Part shown: positions 25,644-33,900 of the stretch, piece by piece
Layout of the letters: each line of letters begins with the position of its first letter
How positions within the stretch are numbered: the stretch's first letter is position 1
Assembly (NCBI RefSeq): GCF_009729075.1
Contig: NZ_VTGY01000025.1
Coordinates: forward strand, 186,001-250,000
From: Mycolicibacterium sp. CBMA 226
GTDB lineage: Bacteria; Actinomycetota; Actinomycetes; Mycobacteriales; Mycobacteriaceae
DNA length: 64,000 bases
Direction of reading: 5' to 3'
Translations under genes and position numbers: made by a program
Notes under the pieces: model-generated
Databases searched by the model: none
The model's input: only the letters and a program-made list of their open reading frames with translations
What the model was told of the DNA's origin: nothing

Positions 25644-26783
25644 TCAGGCGACGGCGAGGATATTGGGCTCATCCAGATCGTCGTCGGTGCGGCGCTGCGA
25701 CCGTGCCGCCGCGTGTACGACCAGCGCGAAGCCGACGGTGATCGGGATGACCGGGCCGTCCATGCCACCCGCGAGGACGGCGTCCGCGGTCGTGAAGGCC
25801 GGCGGCACGATCTGCGCATACAAGCTGGCGGCCGTCGGCGCGGCGGCGAAGCCCCAGAGGAGCCAGCGCCACTGTCGCTCACGCACGGTGTCGCCGACTG
25901 CGCGAGCCCGTACCACCCCGTGGGCGGCGAGCGCGATGACGATCCAGGCCGGCACCAAGTGGAAAAGGGCCAGGGCGTGCGGGATGGGCGCGGGGAGTCG
26001 CAAGACCAAATTCGCGTACGTCAGCGAGCCGGCAACCGCCAGCGCGAGGGCGAAGAAGTACACCCGTCGCGCGCCCGACGCGACGGTCACATCCGGCGCC
26101 GACCGCTGCGTCAGCATGAAGGAGAACGCCGCGCTCGCGGGTGCCGCGACGCCGAGGACGATGGAGCCGACGCCGATGTTGGTCAGCAGGTCGTGCTGCG
26201 GGATCAGCGGCTGTATCCCGATCCAGATCACCCGAAGTAGGGGCGCGGTCATCATGAGGCCGATGCCGTAGGTCATCCACGCCTGGTGGGTGATCACGTC
26301 GCCGCGGCGGATCGCGTACACCGCGTACCAGGCACTGCCGAGGGTGCCGATTGCCAAGGCACGCAACTGCGTTTCGAATGCCGGGCCGATGTAGTGCTGC
26401 GCAGCAGGCGTGAGATACAGGAATACCAATGCCGTCAGCATGCTGACGGACATCAGCGCGAGATATGCCCAGCCGGTCCAGCGGTGGATTGTCGGCCGAC
26501 TGGTGCGCAGCCGCGATGAGAACTGAAACAAGCCGAGCGCCAAGGCAAGTCCGGCCAGCGTGGTGTGGACCACGAGCACCACGCGATGCTCCGCGTAGGC
26601 GCCGTGGCGGACCGATTCGACGGACCCGTCACCGAGCGCGTAGGCGCGACCGTTGATCACGGTGTTGACGGAGTCCTGCCAACGAGACGTTCCGGGGGCG
26701 AACAGTGGCCAGGTGTAGTTGAGCGCGAGCGGCACATAGAAGACGGCGATGGCGACCGTGAGTATGAAGAATCTCCGCGACAC
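25644..26783 (-). CDS. DUF2306 multi-pass membrane protein
   Basis: 379 residues from GTG 26783, chosen because AAAGGAA lies 6 nt upstream and the membrane segment follows at once (SRRFFILTVAIAVFYVPLAL); the open frame begins 16 codons earlier. It has about nine hydrophobic helices and conserved histidines in HRVVLVVHTTLAG, HRWTGWAYLAL and HQAWMTYGIG, the DUF2306 pattern seen in haem-cytochrome-like membrane proteins. Function unknown. Downstream of, and convergent with, the secreted hydrolase gene. Confidence 0.75.
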   Translation of the reverse strand: MSRRFFILTVAIAVFYVPLALNYTWPLFAPGTSRWQDSVNTVINGRAYALGDGSVESVRHGAYAEHRVVLVVHTTLAGLALALGLFQFSSRLRTSRPTIHRWTGWAYLALMSVSMLTALVFLYLTPAAQHYIGPAFETQLRALAIGTLGSAWYAVYAIRRGDVITHQAWMTYGIGLMMTAPLLRVIWIGIQPLIPQHDLLTNIGVGSIVLGVAAPASAAFSFMLTQRSAPDVTVASGARRVYFFALALAVAGSLTYANLVLRLPAPIPHALALFHLVPAWIVIALAAHGVVRARAVGDTVRERQWRWLLWGFAAAPTAASLYAQIVPPAFTTADAVLAGGMDGPVIPITVGFALVVHAAARSQRRTDDDLDEPNILAVA

Positions 26784-27019
26784 CGTGATTCCTTTGTGGT
26801 CGTCCAATTGGTCGTCAGATTGTAGGGCCACTGGCCACCAATCTTCCGGATTTGCTGAGCCAGGGCGGGTGCGTGGGTTCTCCGTGCTGTGCCGCTGAAG
26901 ACGGAAACCGCGACGTTGCTACTCGCGAACGTCAACGGTTGGCCGCGGTGAGGGGAAGCGGCAGTCGACTGGTCTGGGCACCGCCGACCGCGGCCGGTCT
27001 CGAGTGCTGTGCAGCTCGC
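26784..27019. other. Gap between the P450 stop and the DUF2306 start
   Basis: 236 nt. It should contain the DUF2306 promoter on the minus strand. No convincing hairpin, RNA gene or conserved small ORF was found. Confidence 0.3.
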
Positions 27020-28270
27020 TCAGGAAGCCGCCCGCCACGACTGATCAACCGGGTCGAACGCGATGGGCAGGGTGATCGGTCCGCTCAGGCCCATCAACGG
27101 TTTCCATGGCACCGGTCCCGTCACGCGGGCATTGGGCATGCGCTGGGTCATCAGGGCGAGTGCTTCGGCCAGTTCCATCTTGGCGAGGTGCACGCCGAGG
27201 CAGTAATGCATGCCGGCGCCGAAGGTCTGCATGGCCGGGGCACCCGCGCGGGTGATGTCGAGGCGGTCGGGGTCGTCGTACACGGCGGGATCGCGGTTGG
27301 CCGCGCCGGTATTGACTTGCATGAAAGTCCCTGCGGGGACCAGCATTCCGGCGAGTTCGACATCCTCACGGGCCATCCGCAGAGAACTGATCACGATGGG
27401 GGAGTGCCGCATCGTCTCTTCGACGGCGCGGTCGGCCAGATCCGGGTGCGTCCCCAGGAGGGTCCACTGGTCAGGGTGCTCGCACAGGACCTGAACCGAT
27501 GCGGCCACTTGGTTCCGGGTGGTGTCGGTACCTGCCGCCAGCAGGCCGGTGGAGAGCATCCGCAGTTCGTCGGCGCTGAGCCGGTCACCGTCCTCCTCGG
27601 CGCGGATGAGATCCGAGATCAGGTCATCGGTGAGGTTGTCGCGGCGCCGGGCGACCATGTCGTCGATATAGGCGTCGAGTGCGTCCCAGGCGGTGAGGAT
27701 CGCGCTTTCGTGCTCGGCGACGTGCCAGTCGAAGGCCTGCATGAAGTCGTCGACCCAGGCGGACAGCTGTGCCCAGTCCTCGGCCGGGGCGCCCAACAGG
27801 GCACAGATGACCGGGGTCGGGTACTGCCGCGCGATGTCGGTCACGACGTCGCAGTGGCCACGCGCGACCTGGCGGTCGACCAGGTCGCTGACGACGTCGA
27901 CGACCGTCGCGCGCAGTCGGTCGATGGCGCGGCGGCTGAAGGCCGTCGCAATCAGTCGGCGCAAGCGGGTGTGCTCAGGGCCGTCGATGCTGATGATCGA
28001 TGTGCTCACGCGGTCCCACACCGGGCCCGATGTGATGCCCTGTGCCACCAGGAACATGCCCTGCGGTATCCGGAAACGCGGGTCGCGCAGCACGGCGTGC
28101 GCGAGGTCGTAGGTCAGCACTTCGGGCCCGTGTGGCCCCATGGCGATCGGCGCCTGTTCCCGCGCCGCCCGGAGAATCGCCTGCGCTTCGTCAGGGCTGT
28201 TCGCACCGGCGTAGTCGATGGTCGGGAGCGGGGCGTCGAAGACGCTCGGCAACCCGGGTGCGGTGGTCAT
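27020..28270 (-). CDS. Cytochrome P450
   Basis: 416 residues from ATG 28270; a -10-like GATAGT at 28278-28283 lies 7 nt upstream, so it may be leaderless. I-helix oxygen site AAGTDTTRNQ, K-helix EETMR, and haem loop FGAGMHYCLGVHLAK with the ligand near C357. It is a soluble bacterial three-component-type P450; no ferredoxin or reductase gene is nearby. It is closely related to the second P450 at 41751-42983. It lies downstream of the dehydratase/lyase operon on the same strand, and could be part of that pathway or separate. Confidence 0.92.
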   Translation of the reverse strand: MTTAPGLPSVFDAPLPTIDYAGANSPDEAQAILRAAREQAPIAMGPHGPEVLTYDLAHAVLRDPRFRIPQGMFLVAQGITSGPVWDRVSTSIISIDGPEHTRLRRLIATAFSRRAIDRLRATVVDVVSDLVDRQVARGHCDVVTDIARQYPTPVICALLGAPAEDWAQLSAWVDDFMQAFDWHVAEHESAILTAWDALDAYIDDMVARRRDNLTDDLISDLIRAEEDGDRLSADELRMLSTGLLAAGTDTTRNQVAASVQVLCEHPDQWTLLGTHPDLADRAVEETMRHSPIVISSLRMAREDVELAGMLVPAGTFMQVNTGAANRDPAVYDDPDRLDITRAGAPAMQTFGAGMHYCLGVHLAKMELAEALALMTQRMPNARVTGPVPWKPLMGLSGPITLPIAFDPVDQSWRAAS

Positions 28271-28277
28271 GACATCG

Positions 28278-28283
28278 ACTATC
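28278..28283 (-). promoter_or_regulatory. Candidate P450 -10, leaderless start
   Basis: On the minus strand GATAGT ends 7 nt before ATG 28270. No good -35 is visible. If used, the P450 is transcribed separately from the genes above it. Confidence 0.3.
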
Positions 28284-28354
28284 CGGTGCCGGGACCGGCA
28301 GATCATCAGCTATCTGGCGTATATCCGAACGTCAATTCCGAAGGCCGGGCGACG

Positions 28355-28897
28355 TCACCGTTCGTACCTGCCCGTCAGCGTTCCGCGCGCGATGACGTGG
28401 CTCGACGCTGCGGCGATCAGTTGCTTCACGGAGTCGACCTCGGCCGGTATCGGGCAATCCAGGGCCAGCACGTGGAATCGGTAACGGTGCGGTCCGTGCC
28501 CCGGAATGGGACGCGGCCCGGAATACCCGGTCTTGCTCAGCAGCGTCGGGATGACGCGAACCTGATCGGCAGTGAAGGCGCCGGCGGTCAGGCCGCCGAC
28601 GTCGGGCTCCAGCACCGCCACGCTGTGGATCAACGGCGTGCGCAGCGGCACGTCGACGTCGTCGAGCACGAGCACCAATTGCCGGGCCTCGGATGGCACA
28701 CCGGTCCAGTGCACTTCGGGCGATTGATTGTCGCCGACGCCGGGACCCGCGCACCTGACGGGCATCGGCGCGCCGTCGGCGAAGTCCGGGCTGGAGACGG
28801 TGATGATCTGCGGTGCAACGAATCCCATACCGGACAACGGGCTTCGGGCCGGGTCGGCGCGCAGCGGGCGCAGCAGCCGGCCGAGGAGCGGGCTCAC
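28355..28897 (-). CDS. PEBP/YbhB family (Raf-kinase-inhibitor-like) protein
   Basis: 180 residues, GTG start overlapping the LeuD-like stop by 4 nt, so it is coupled to the operon. The phosphatidylethanolamine-binding-protein fold is marked by SSPDFADGAPMPVRCAGPG, the ligand-site DNQSPEVHW, LVLDDVDVP and a C-terminal HRYRFHVLALD. No signal peptide. Bacterial members have unclear roles; small ligand binding is known for the fold. Its place at the end of a catabolic operon is notable, but a role there is inference. Confidence 0.78.
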   Translation of the reverse strand: MSPLLGRLLRPLRADPARSPLSGMGFVAPQIITVSSPDFADGAPMPVRCAGPGVGDNQSPEVHWTGVPSEARQLVLVLDDVDVPLRTPLIHSVAVLEPDVGGLTAGAFTADQVRVIPTLLSKTGYSGPRPIPGHGPHRYRFHVLALDCPIPAEVDSVKQLIAAASSHVIARGTLTGRYER

Positions 28898-29472
28898 GCG
28901 CCGCTGCCGGCGCCGCGCATCGCCACGGTAGAGGAGCGCAGCAGTCCCGCGAGTTCGGTTGGGAGGTAACCCTGTTCGGCCAGTCGGGGCATGACCCCAC
29001 CGCTGCTGATGATGTCGAGCAGCAGCCCGGGTAGGGGAGTTACCTGCCCGGTTGCGCCGGTGCTGTCGTTGCGCCAGGTTCCTTCGGTGAGGTCGAAAGC
29101 CCCCGCGTCGCCTTCGGTGAACAGGCGGGTGGCGCCGGGCAGCGTCATCGCGGGTAGTCCGGCGTTCACGGCGTTGCGGAAGAACAGCGAGTTGAATTCC
29201 TCGGCCACCAGGCCCGCCACCCCGAGTTCGGTGAACAGCGCGGCCACCGGGCGTGATGATCCCACGCCGAAGTTGCGGCCGGCGATCACGACGTCGCCGC
29301 GTTGGACTTCGTCGGTCCAGCCGGGGCGCAGCTCGTAGAAAATGTGGCGGGCGGCTTCGGCGGGCTCCATCTTCATTGCGAACGCGGGATACATGGCGTC
29401 GGTGTTCAGGTCATCGCCGAATACCCACACCCGGCCGCTGAATGTCACGGGTTCGGCCGCTGCTGGGGTCAC
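28894..29472 (-). CDS. 3-isopropylmalate dehydratase small-subunit-like protein (LeuD/DmdB type)
   Basis: 192 residues from GTG 29472, overlapping the large subunit stop by 4 nt. The swivel-domain motif of the aconitase family is clear: DDLNTDAMYPAF near residue 21, and AGRNFGVGSSRPVAALF in the middle. It forms the second half of the dehydratase active site with the product of the previous gene. Small size and the mismatch with leucine-pathway context suggest a catabolic hydro-lyase such as 2,3-dimethylmalate dehydratase rather than LeuD itself. Confidence 0.82.
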   Translation of the reverse strand: MTPAAAEPVTFSGRVWVFGDDLNTDAMYPAFAMKMEPAEAARHIFYELRPGWTDEVQRGDVVIAGRNFGVGSSRPVAALFTELGVAGLVAEEFNSLFFRNAVNAGLPAMTLPGATRLFTEGDAGAFDLTEGTWRNDSTGATGQVTPLPGLLLDIISSGGVMPRLAEQGYLPTELAGLLRSSTVAMRGAGSGA

Positions 29473-30716
29473 GCGGTCACCATCCTCGGGTCGGTGATGT
29501 AGCCGGCGACGGCCGACGCGGCGACCGTCGCGGGAGAGGCCATGAAAATCTGGGCTTCGGTGCTGCCCATGCGGCCGGTGAAATTGCGGGTGCTCGAGGT
29601 CAGACACACTTCGCCTGGCCCGACCACGCCCATGTGATACCCGAAGCACGCCCCGCAGGTGGAATTGGTGACCACGGCGCCGGCGTCGGCGATGTCCTGC
29701 AGGTAGCCCAGGCGCATGGCGTCGCGGTACACCGACTGAGAGGCCGGCGTGACCAGTAATCGCACCCCCGGGGCAACGGTCTTGCCGTGCAATACCTTTG
29801 CGATGATTTCCAGATCTTCCAGCTGACCGTTGGCGCATGAGCCGACGAACGCCTGGTCGATCTTCTGGTGTTCGACTTGCGACACCGGCACCCCATTGCG
29901 GCTGACCGTTCCGGGGCGTGCAACGTAGGGCTCCAGCAGACTCAGGTCGATGCGGCGGACCTCGGCATATCGCGCATCCGAATCGGGCTGTGCGGCAACG
30001 TAGTCGGTGACGCCCCGCGTTGCCAGGTAGCTCGCCAGCACGTCGTCAGATTCGAAGGTGGCGAAGTCGGCCGACACCTCGGCGCACTGGGTGGCAATTG
30101 TCCGGCGGTCGTGCATCGGGATCGATGCCAGTCCAGGGCCGCCGAATTCGAGGTTCAGGTTGGCGGCGTCGCCGTATCTGTCGGCGAGGTAGAGGAACAC
30201 GTCCTTGCCGCTGACAGTATCCGGTTTCGTGCCCTCGAATTCGTACCTGATGGTCGGCGCCACCTGGAACCAGGTGCTACCGGTGCACATGATCGAGTAC
30301 ACCTCCGCGGGCCCCAGGCCGCGTGCGGCGGTGTTGAAGGCGCCGGCCGCGCAGGTGTGGGAATCGGTGCAGGCCAACACTTCTCCAGGGCGAGCCAAGC
30401 CGTTCTCGGCGATCACCTGATGGCAGATACCGTGCCGGCCGACGTCGTAGAAGCGCTCGATGCCGAAGTCGGCGGCGAACTTTCGGGCGTGCGGGCCGCC
30501 GGCCGCGTCCTTGAGTGTCGGCGCCGGCACCGCGTGGTCCATGACGATCGCGAGCTTGTCCGGATCGTTGATGCGGCTCGGTGGGATCCACATGGTGGCA
30601 AACTGCAGGTCGATCAGCACCGTCATGTCGACGTCGACGACAACGGTGTCGCCGGGGGATACCGACTCCGATCCGGCCTTTCGGGCGAGGATTTTCTCGA
30701 TGATGGTCAGGCCCAT
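29469..30716 (-). CDS. Aconitase-family dehydratase large subunit (LeuC/DmdA type)
   Basis: 415 residues from ATG 30716, with AGGAAAG upstream; the frame opens earlier. It binds a [4Fe-4S] cluster through three cysteines: one in GSCANGQLED near residue 285 and two in STCGACFGYHMG near 345. CTDSHTCAAGAF and SSTRNFTGRMGS are substrate-loop motifs. At 415 residues it belongs to the short HACN/DmdA-type large subunits, not the 470-residue bacterial LeuC. It lies 2 nt after the lyase gene and is coupled to the small subunit. Confidence 0.85.
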   Translation of the reverse strand: MGLTIIEKILARKAGSESVSPGDTVVVDVDMTVLIDLQFATMWIPPSRINDPDKLAIVMDHAVPAPTLKDAAGGPHARKFAADFGIERFYDVGRHGICHQVIAENGLARPGEVLACTDSHTCAAGAFNTAARGLGPAEVYSIMCTGSTWFQVAPTIRYEFEGTKPDTVSGKDVFLYLADRYGDAANLNLEFGGPGLASIPMHDRRTIATQCAEVSADFATFESDDVLASYLATRGVTDYVAAQPDSDARYAEVRRIDLSLLEPYVARPGTVSRNGVPVSQVEHQKIDQAFVGSCANGQLEDLEIIAKVLHGKTVAPGVRLLVTPASQSVYRDAMRLGYLQDIADAGAVVTNSTCGACFGYHMGVVGPGEVCLTSSTRNFTGRMGSTEAQIFMASPATVAASAVAGYITDPRMVTA

Positions 30717-30718
30717 GG

Positions 30719-31585
30719 TCACTTCTTTCCTGCGATGGTGGCGTCGAGCGCGGCCCATTCGGCCAGCCCGACGAGGTCGAAGAACCCGGCCGGGCCGGTA
30801 GGTGCGAAATCAGCGGCGTTGGTGCCATTCAGTTCGCACAACCCCTCCAACATGGCGAACGTGGCGCGGCCCAGGACGTTTGCGGGATGGATGGCGATGG
30901 CATATCCCAGCTTTTGCAGCCGCTCGGCCGATTCCAGTGGAGTCAGCCCGCCCAGGACCAGATTGATCAGCAGTGGGGCCTCGACTTCGCAGGCGATGCG
31001 TTCGATCTCGTCGGTACCTTGCGGGGCCTCGACGAAGATGACGTCCGCTCCCGCGGCGGCGTAGCGGTTGGCCCGTTCGATGGCGGCGTCCAGACCGAGC
31101 GGTGCCCGCGCGTCGGTGCGGGCCACGATCACCAGATCGTCGTCGGATCGGACGTCGAGGGCGGCGGCCAGAGTCTGCTCGAACACCGCGGTGTCGACGA
31201 CCTGTTTGTCGGGCAGATGGCCACACTTCTTGGGGAACACCTGATCCTCCAGCTGAATTGCGGCGACACCAGCGCGGTCGAACAACCGGACCGTTCGCGC
31301 GACGTTCAGCGCAGCGCCGTAGCCGGTGTCCGCGTCGGCGATCAACGGGACATCGCCGAGCGCGTCGACCAGCATCCGGGCCCGCTCGGCCATTTCGGTC
31401 TGTGTGACGAGCCCGATATCAGGCAGGCCGAAACCGGATGCTGAGACACCGGCCCCGGTCATATAGGCGGCGCGGTGACCGGTGCGCTTGGCCAGGTGTG
31501 CGGAGATGCCGTCGAAAACACCTGGCGCGATGGTCAACTCACCGCTGTTCAGGAATGTCCGCAAGAGCGTGCGTGGACTCGTCAT
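30719..31585 (-). CDS. Isocitrate lyase / PEP mutase family lyase (PrpB- or dimethylmalate-lyase-like)
   Basis: 288 residues. The TIM-barrel shows the metal-binding DADTGYG, the IQLEDQ strand and the catalytic cysteine loop KKCGH near residue 124, which marks C-C lyases such as 2-methylisocitrate lyase, oxaloacetate decarboxylase-like and 2,3-dimethylmalate lyase. Expected reaction: cleavage of a substituted malate or isocitrate to pyruvate or an oxo acid plus a carboxylate. It lies 10 nt after the MmgE/PrpD gene and 2 nt before the dehydratase large subunit. Confidence 0.85.
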   Translation of the reverse strand: MTSPRTLLRTFLNSGELTIAPGVFDGISAHLAKRTGHRAAYMTGAGVSASGFGLPDIGLVTQTEMAERARMLVDALGDVPLIADADTGYGAALNVARTVRLFDRAGVAAIQLEDQVFPKKCGHLPDKQVVDTAVFEQTLAAALDVRSDDDLVIVARTDARAPLGLDAAIERANRYAAAGADVIFVEAPQGTDEIERIACEVEAPLLINLVLGGLTPLESAERLQKLGYAIAIHPANVLGRATFAMLEGLCELNGTNAADFAPTGPAGFFDLVGLAEWAALDATIAGKK

Positions 31586-31595
31586 GGGCGTCCGT

Positions 31596-33017
31596 TCAAT
31601 CCAGTGCGCCGGTGACCGGCGCGGCGAGTAGTTCGATGAGGTGGTTGATGTCGTTCGAGGTGTCGAGATTCAGCACGGCGGCTTCGATGGCGGTGGCCCG
31701 TGCGCGGTCGGTGACCCGATCGGCGAGTGCATGGAATTTGGCGACCAATTCGGCATCGGTGACCGGATCGGTCGGCGCGCCATGCGGTTGGTCGACGCGC
31801 GCGTGGCGCCTGACGCCGTCGGCGGTGGTGACCACGACGTCGGTACGGAAGCGTTCGGTCACCGGCGCGTCCGCCAGCGATTCGTCGAGATGAACTTCGG
31901 TGCGGTCGATCAGGTTCCAGATGTCGTCGGCATCCAGGCGGGCCGCGGTGAATTGCTCGGGCAACACATTGCCGTCGAGCAGGGCCGCGGCCACGGCGTA
32001 CCCGATGTTCATCTGGGCGCCGATCGGTTCCAGCGGGCGCTGCGGTGCCCACCAGCCGTGCTTGTACACCGTCTCGCCGACGGTGATGTCGATGCGGGAG
32101 ATCTGTTGGCCGGCAAGCTCGCCATGGACGCGGCGGGCCCCGTCTATGGCAGCGTGCAGCCCGCCCATCGCGGCGTACGACTTGACCATGATGACCGACG
32201 TCTCCCACCACTGGCCGAGCCCACCGGTCAGCGGTGTCGGGTCAGGATGGTGTCCCTCGCCGAAAACACTGAGGAATCCGCCGTATTCGCGCTCGAAGAC
32301 CCGCTTGATGCCGGTGTATCCGCCCGCGGCCAAGCCGGCGGCGTAGAACCCGTTGCGCGCGGCGAATCCGTGCTGCATGCGCTTGCTCATGGCCTCGTAC
32401 TGCGCCGCCATCAGGCCCGACGACTGCGTGGCCGCCAGGCCGAGCGCGTCTTCCAGCTGCGCCGCGTCGAGGCCTCGCAGCTTGCCCGACGCCATGGCCG
32501 CGGTGTGGGTGCCGAATACCGGCCCCGAGTGCCAGCCGCGATCCAGCATCTGGCTGCCGTGCAGCGCGTAACCCACCCGCGGACCGACTTCGAACCCGGC
32601 GATCGCCGCGGCCAGGAAGTCGCGGCCGCTGACGGCGTCGGTGCTCGCCGCGGTCGACAACAGGGCCGGGATCACCAGCGCGCAGCTGTGCAGGGGAGCG
32701 AGCGGGTGGAAGTCGTCGAGCTCGAAGCCCTGGATGAAGGTGCTGTTCAAGATGGCGGCCCCGGCGGCGCTGGTGGTGTGTCCGGTGCCGATCACCGGCA
32801 CGTCGCCCGACGACTCGAGGCCGAGCACTGCCTCGGTCGCCACGCGCGACCACGGCAGACCGGAGCCGATCAGCGCGCACCCGACGCCGTCGAGCAGCAG
32901 GTGCTTGGCCCGGTCCAGAACGGGCGCGGGGACGTCGTCCAGCGACAGGCCGGCCACCCAGCCGGCCAGCGTTCCCGTCGGACCGGCCGGGTCGGTCGGT
33001 TCCATCGGTCCGGACAT
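31596..33017 (-). CDS. MmgE/PrpD family dehydratase
   Basis: 473 residues from ATG 33017, chosen for a strong GGGAGG 5 nt upstream; the open frame extends across the promoter. Family features: LDGVGCALIGS near residue 35, the GFELDDFHPLAPLHSCALV active-site segment near 90, and KSYAAMGGLHAAIDG near 285. MmgE/PrpD enzymes dehydrate 2-methylcitrate and related hydroxy-acids, or catalyse cis-aconitate-type decarboxylation. It is the first gene of the operon and faces the GntR gene across a palindrome. Confidence 0.87.
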   Translation of the reverse strand: MSGPMEPTDPAGPTGTLAGWVAGLSLDDVPAPVLDRAKHLLLDGVGCALIGSGLPWSRVATEAVLGLESSGDVPVIGTGHTTSAAGAAILNSTFIQGFELDDFHPLAPLHSCALVIPALLSTAASTDAVSGRDFLAAAIAGFEVGPRVGYALHGSQMLDRGWHSGPVFGTHTAAMASGKLRGLDAAQLEDALGLAATQSSGLMAAQYEAMSKRMQHGFAARNGFYAAGLAAGGYTGIKRVFEREYGGFLSVFGEGHHPDPTPLTGGLGQWWETSVIMVKSYAAMGGLHAAIDGARRVHGELAGQQISRIDITVGETVYKHGWWAPQRPLEPIGAQMNIGYAVAAALLDGNVLPEQFTAARLDADDIWNLIDRTEVHLDESLADAPVTERFRTDVVVTTADGVRRHARVDQPHGAPTDPVTDAELVAKFHALADRVTDRARATAIEAAVLNLDTSNDINHLIELLAAPVTGALD

Positions 33018-33042
33018 CAGCACCTCCCACGAACTCATCATG

Positions 33043-33062
33043 TTGTTATATACATATAACAA
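33043..33062. promoter_or_regulatory. Perfect palindromic operator between the operon and the GntR gene
   Basis: TTGTTATATACATATAACAA: two 9-bp arms around AC, in AT-rich contrast to the surroundings. TATAAC in each arm reads as a -10 for each of the two divergent transcripts, so a bound repressor would block both. The minus-strand start would fall about 20 nt before the MmgE/PrpD ATG. The GntR protein encoded next door is the obvious ligand-responsive binder. Confidence 0.8.
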
Positions 33063-33104
33063 GTGGATCGGCGTGAGGCAAGGGGCGTGTGTCACCATGA
33101 CGCT

Positions 33105-33890
33105 GTGCGGAAGGCCCGGGACGTCAAAGTGGTGACAGCGGACACTGGTGTGGCGTTGCATCGCCAGCTGTTCCTGGTGCTGCGTGACGAGATCGCTCGC
33201 GGGGCGCTGGTCCCCGGCGATCCGTTGCCGAGTGAACAGTCACTGTGTGACCAGTTCGGGGTCTCCCGGATCACCGTCCGGCGCGCCCTGGCGGACCTGG
33301 CCGAGCAGGGGTTGATCGAGCGCCGTCACGGTGTGGGTTCCTTTGTCCGGCAATCTGATTCGTCGCCGGTGCCAGAACTGCGGTCGTATTCCGATCAACT
33401 GCACCGAACCCAGTTCGAAACCGATGTCGACGTCGTCGAGTTCGGCGTCCGGGCGGCGCCGGCGGCCGTCGCTGATGCCCTCGGCGTGGCGGGGGAGATG
33501 CTGCACGTGCTGCGGGTGCGTCGCGAGCGCCGCACGGCAGAACCGTTGATGGTCACCGAAGCATGGCTGCCCGCGGAACTCTCCGAACCGGTGTCGTCCG
33601 CGTCGCTCACCGAGAAGGCGCTCTACGACCTGCTCTCCGACGCCGGGATCGTCATCGAGCGCATGGTGCACGAGCTGACTGCCGAAGTCGCCAGCCCGGC
33701 CAACGCCCGCCTGCTCGACGTGGCCATCGGTTCGGCGCTCATCCGGGTCAACCGGCTGGCCTATGCCGCCGGCAGGCCACATCACTACCTGTCGATCGTG
33801 TTGTCGCCCAGTCGGAGTCGTGTTTTGGTCAGTCAGGCGCCGGGGCAGGAGGGTGGCGGGCTCGCCATCGCCCACGACGTGCGGCGGTGA
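33105..33890 (+). CDS. GntR family regulator, HutC/UTRA type
   Basis: 261 residues if GTG 33105 is used; GTG 33063, 33129 and 33132 are alternatives, and no start has a good ribosome site. The winged helix spans ALHRQLFLVLRDEI, SEQSLCDQFGVSRITVRRAL and ERRHGVGSFV. The UTRA effector domain follows (LRVRRERRTAEPLMVTEAWLP, then HELTAEVAS). Divergent from the dehydratase/lyase operon with a palindrome between, so it most likely represses that operon and itself, and releases DNA on binding a pathway acid. It ends 10 nt from the convergent rbsK. Confidence 0.88.
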   Translation: MRKARDVKVVTADTGVALHRQLFLVLRDEIARGALVPGDPLPSEQSLCDQFGVSRITVRRALADLAEQGLIERRHGVGSFVRQSDSSPVPELRSYSDQLHRTQFETDVDVVEFGVRAAPAAVADALGVAGEMLHVLRVRRERRTAEPLMVTEAWLPAELSEPVSSASLTEKALYDLLSDAGIVIERMVHELTAEVASPANARLLDVAIGSALIRVNRLAYAAGRPHHYLSIVLSPSRSRVLVSQAPGQEGGGLAIAHDVRR

Positions 33891-33900
33891 CGACGGGCTG

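Noticed and set aside
26852..28969. 705-codon plus-strand frame over the P450 and PEBP genes
   Set aside because: It is antisense to genes with clear haem and PEBP motifs, and its composition is typical of reverse-complement coding DNA.
28894..29838. Longer 314-codon version of the LeuD-like protein
   Set aside because: The extra N-terminus overlaps the large-subunit gene in another frame; the GTG at 29472 with the 4-bp overlap is the natural start.
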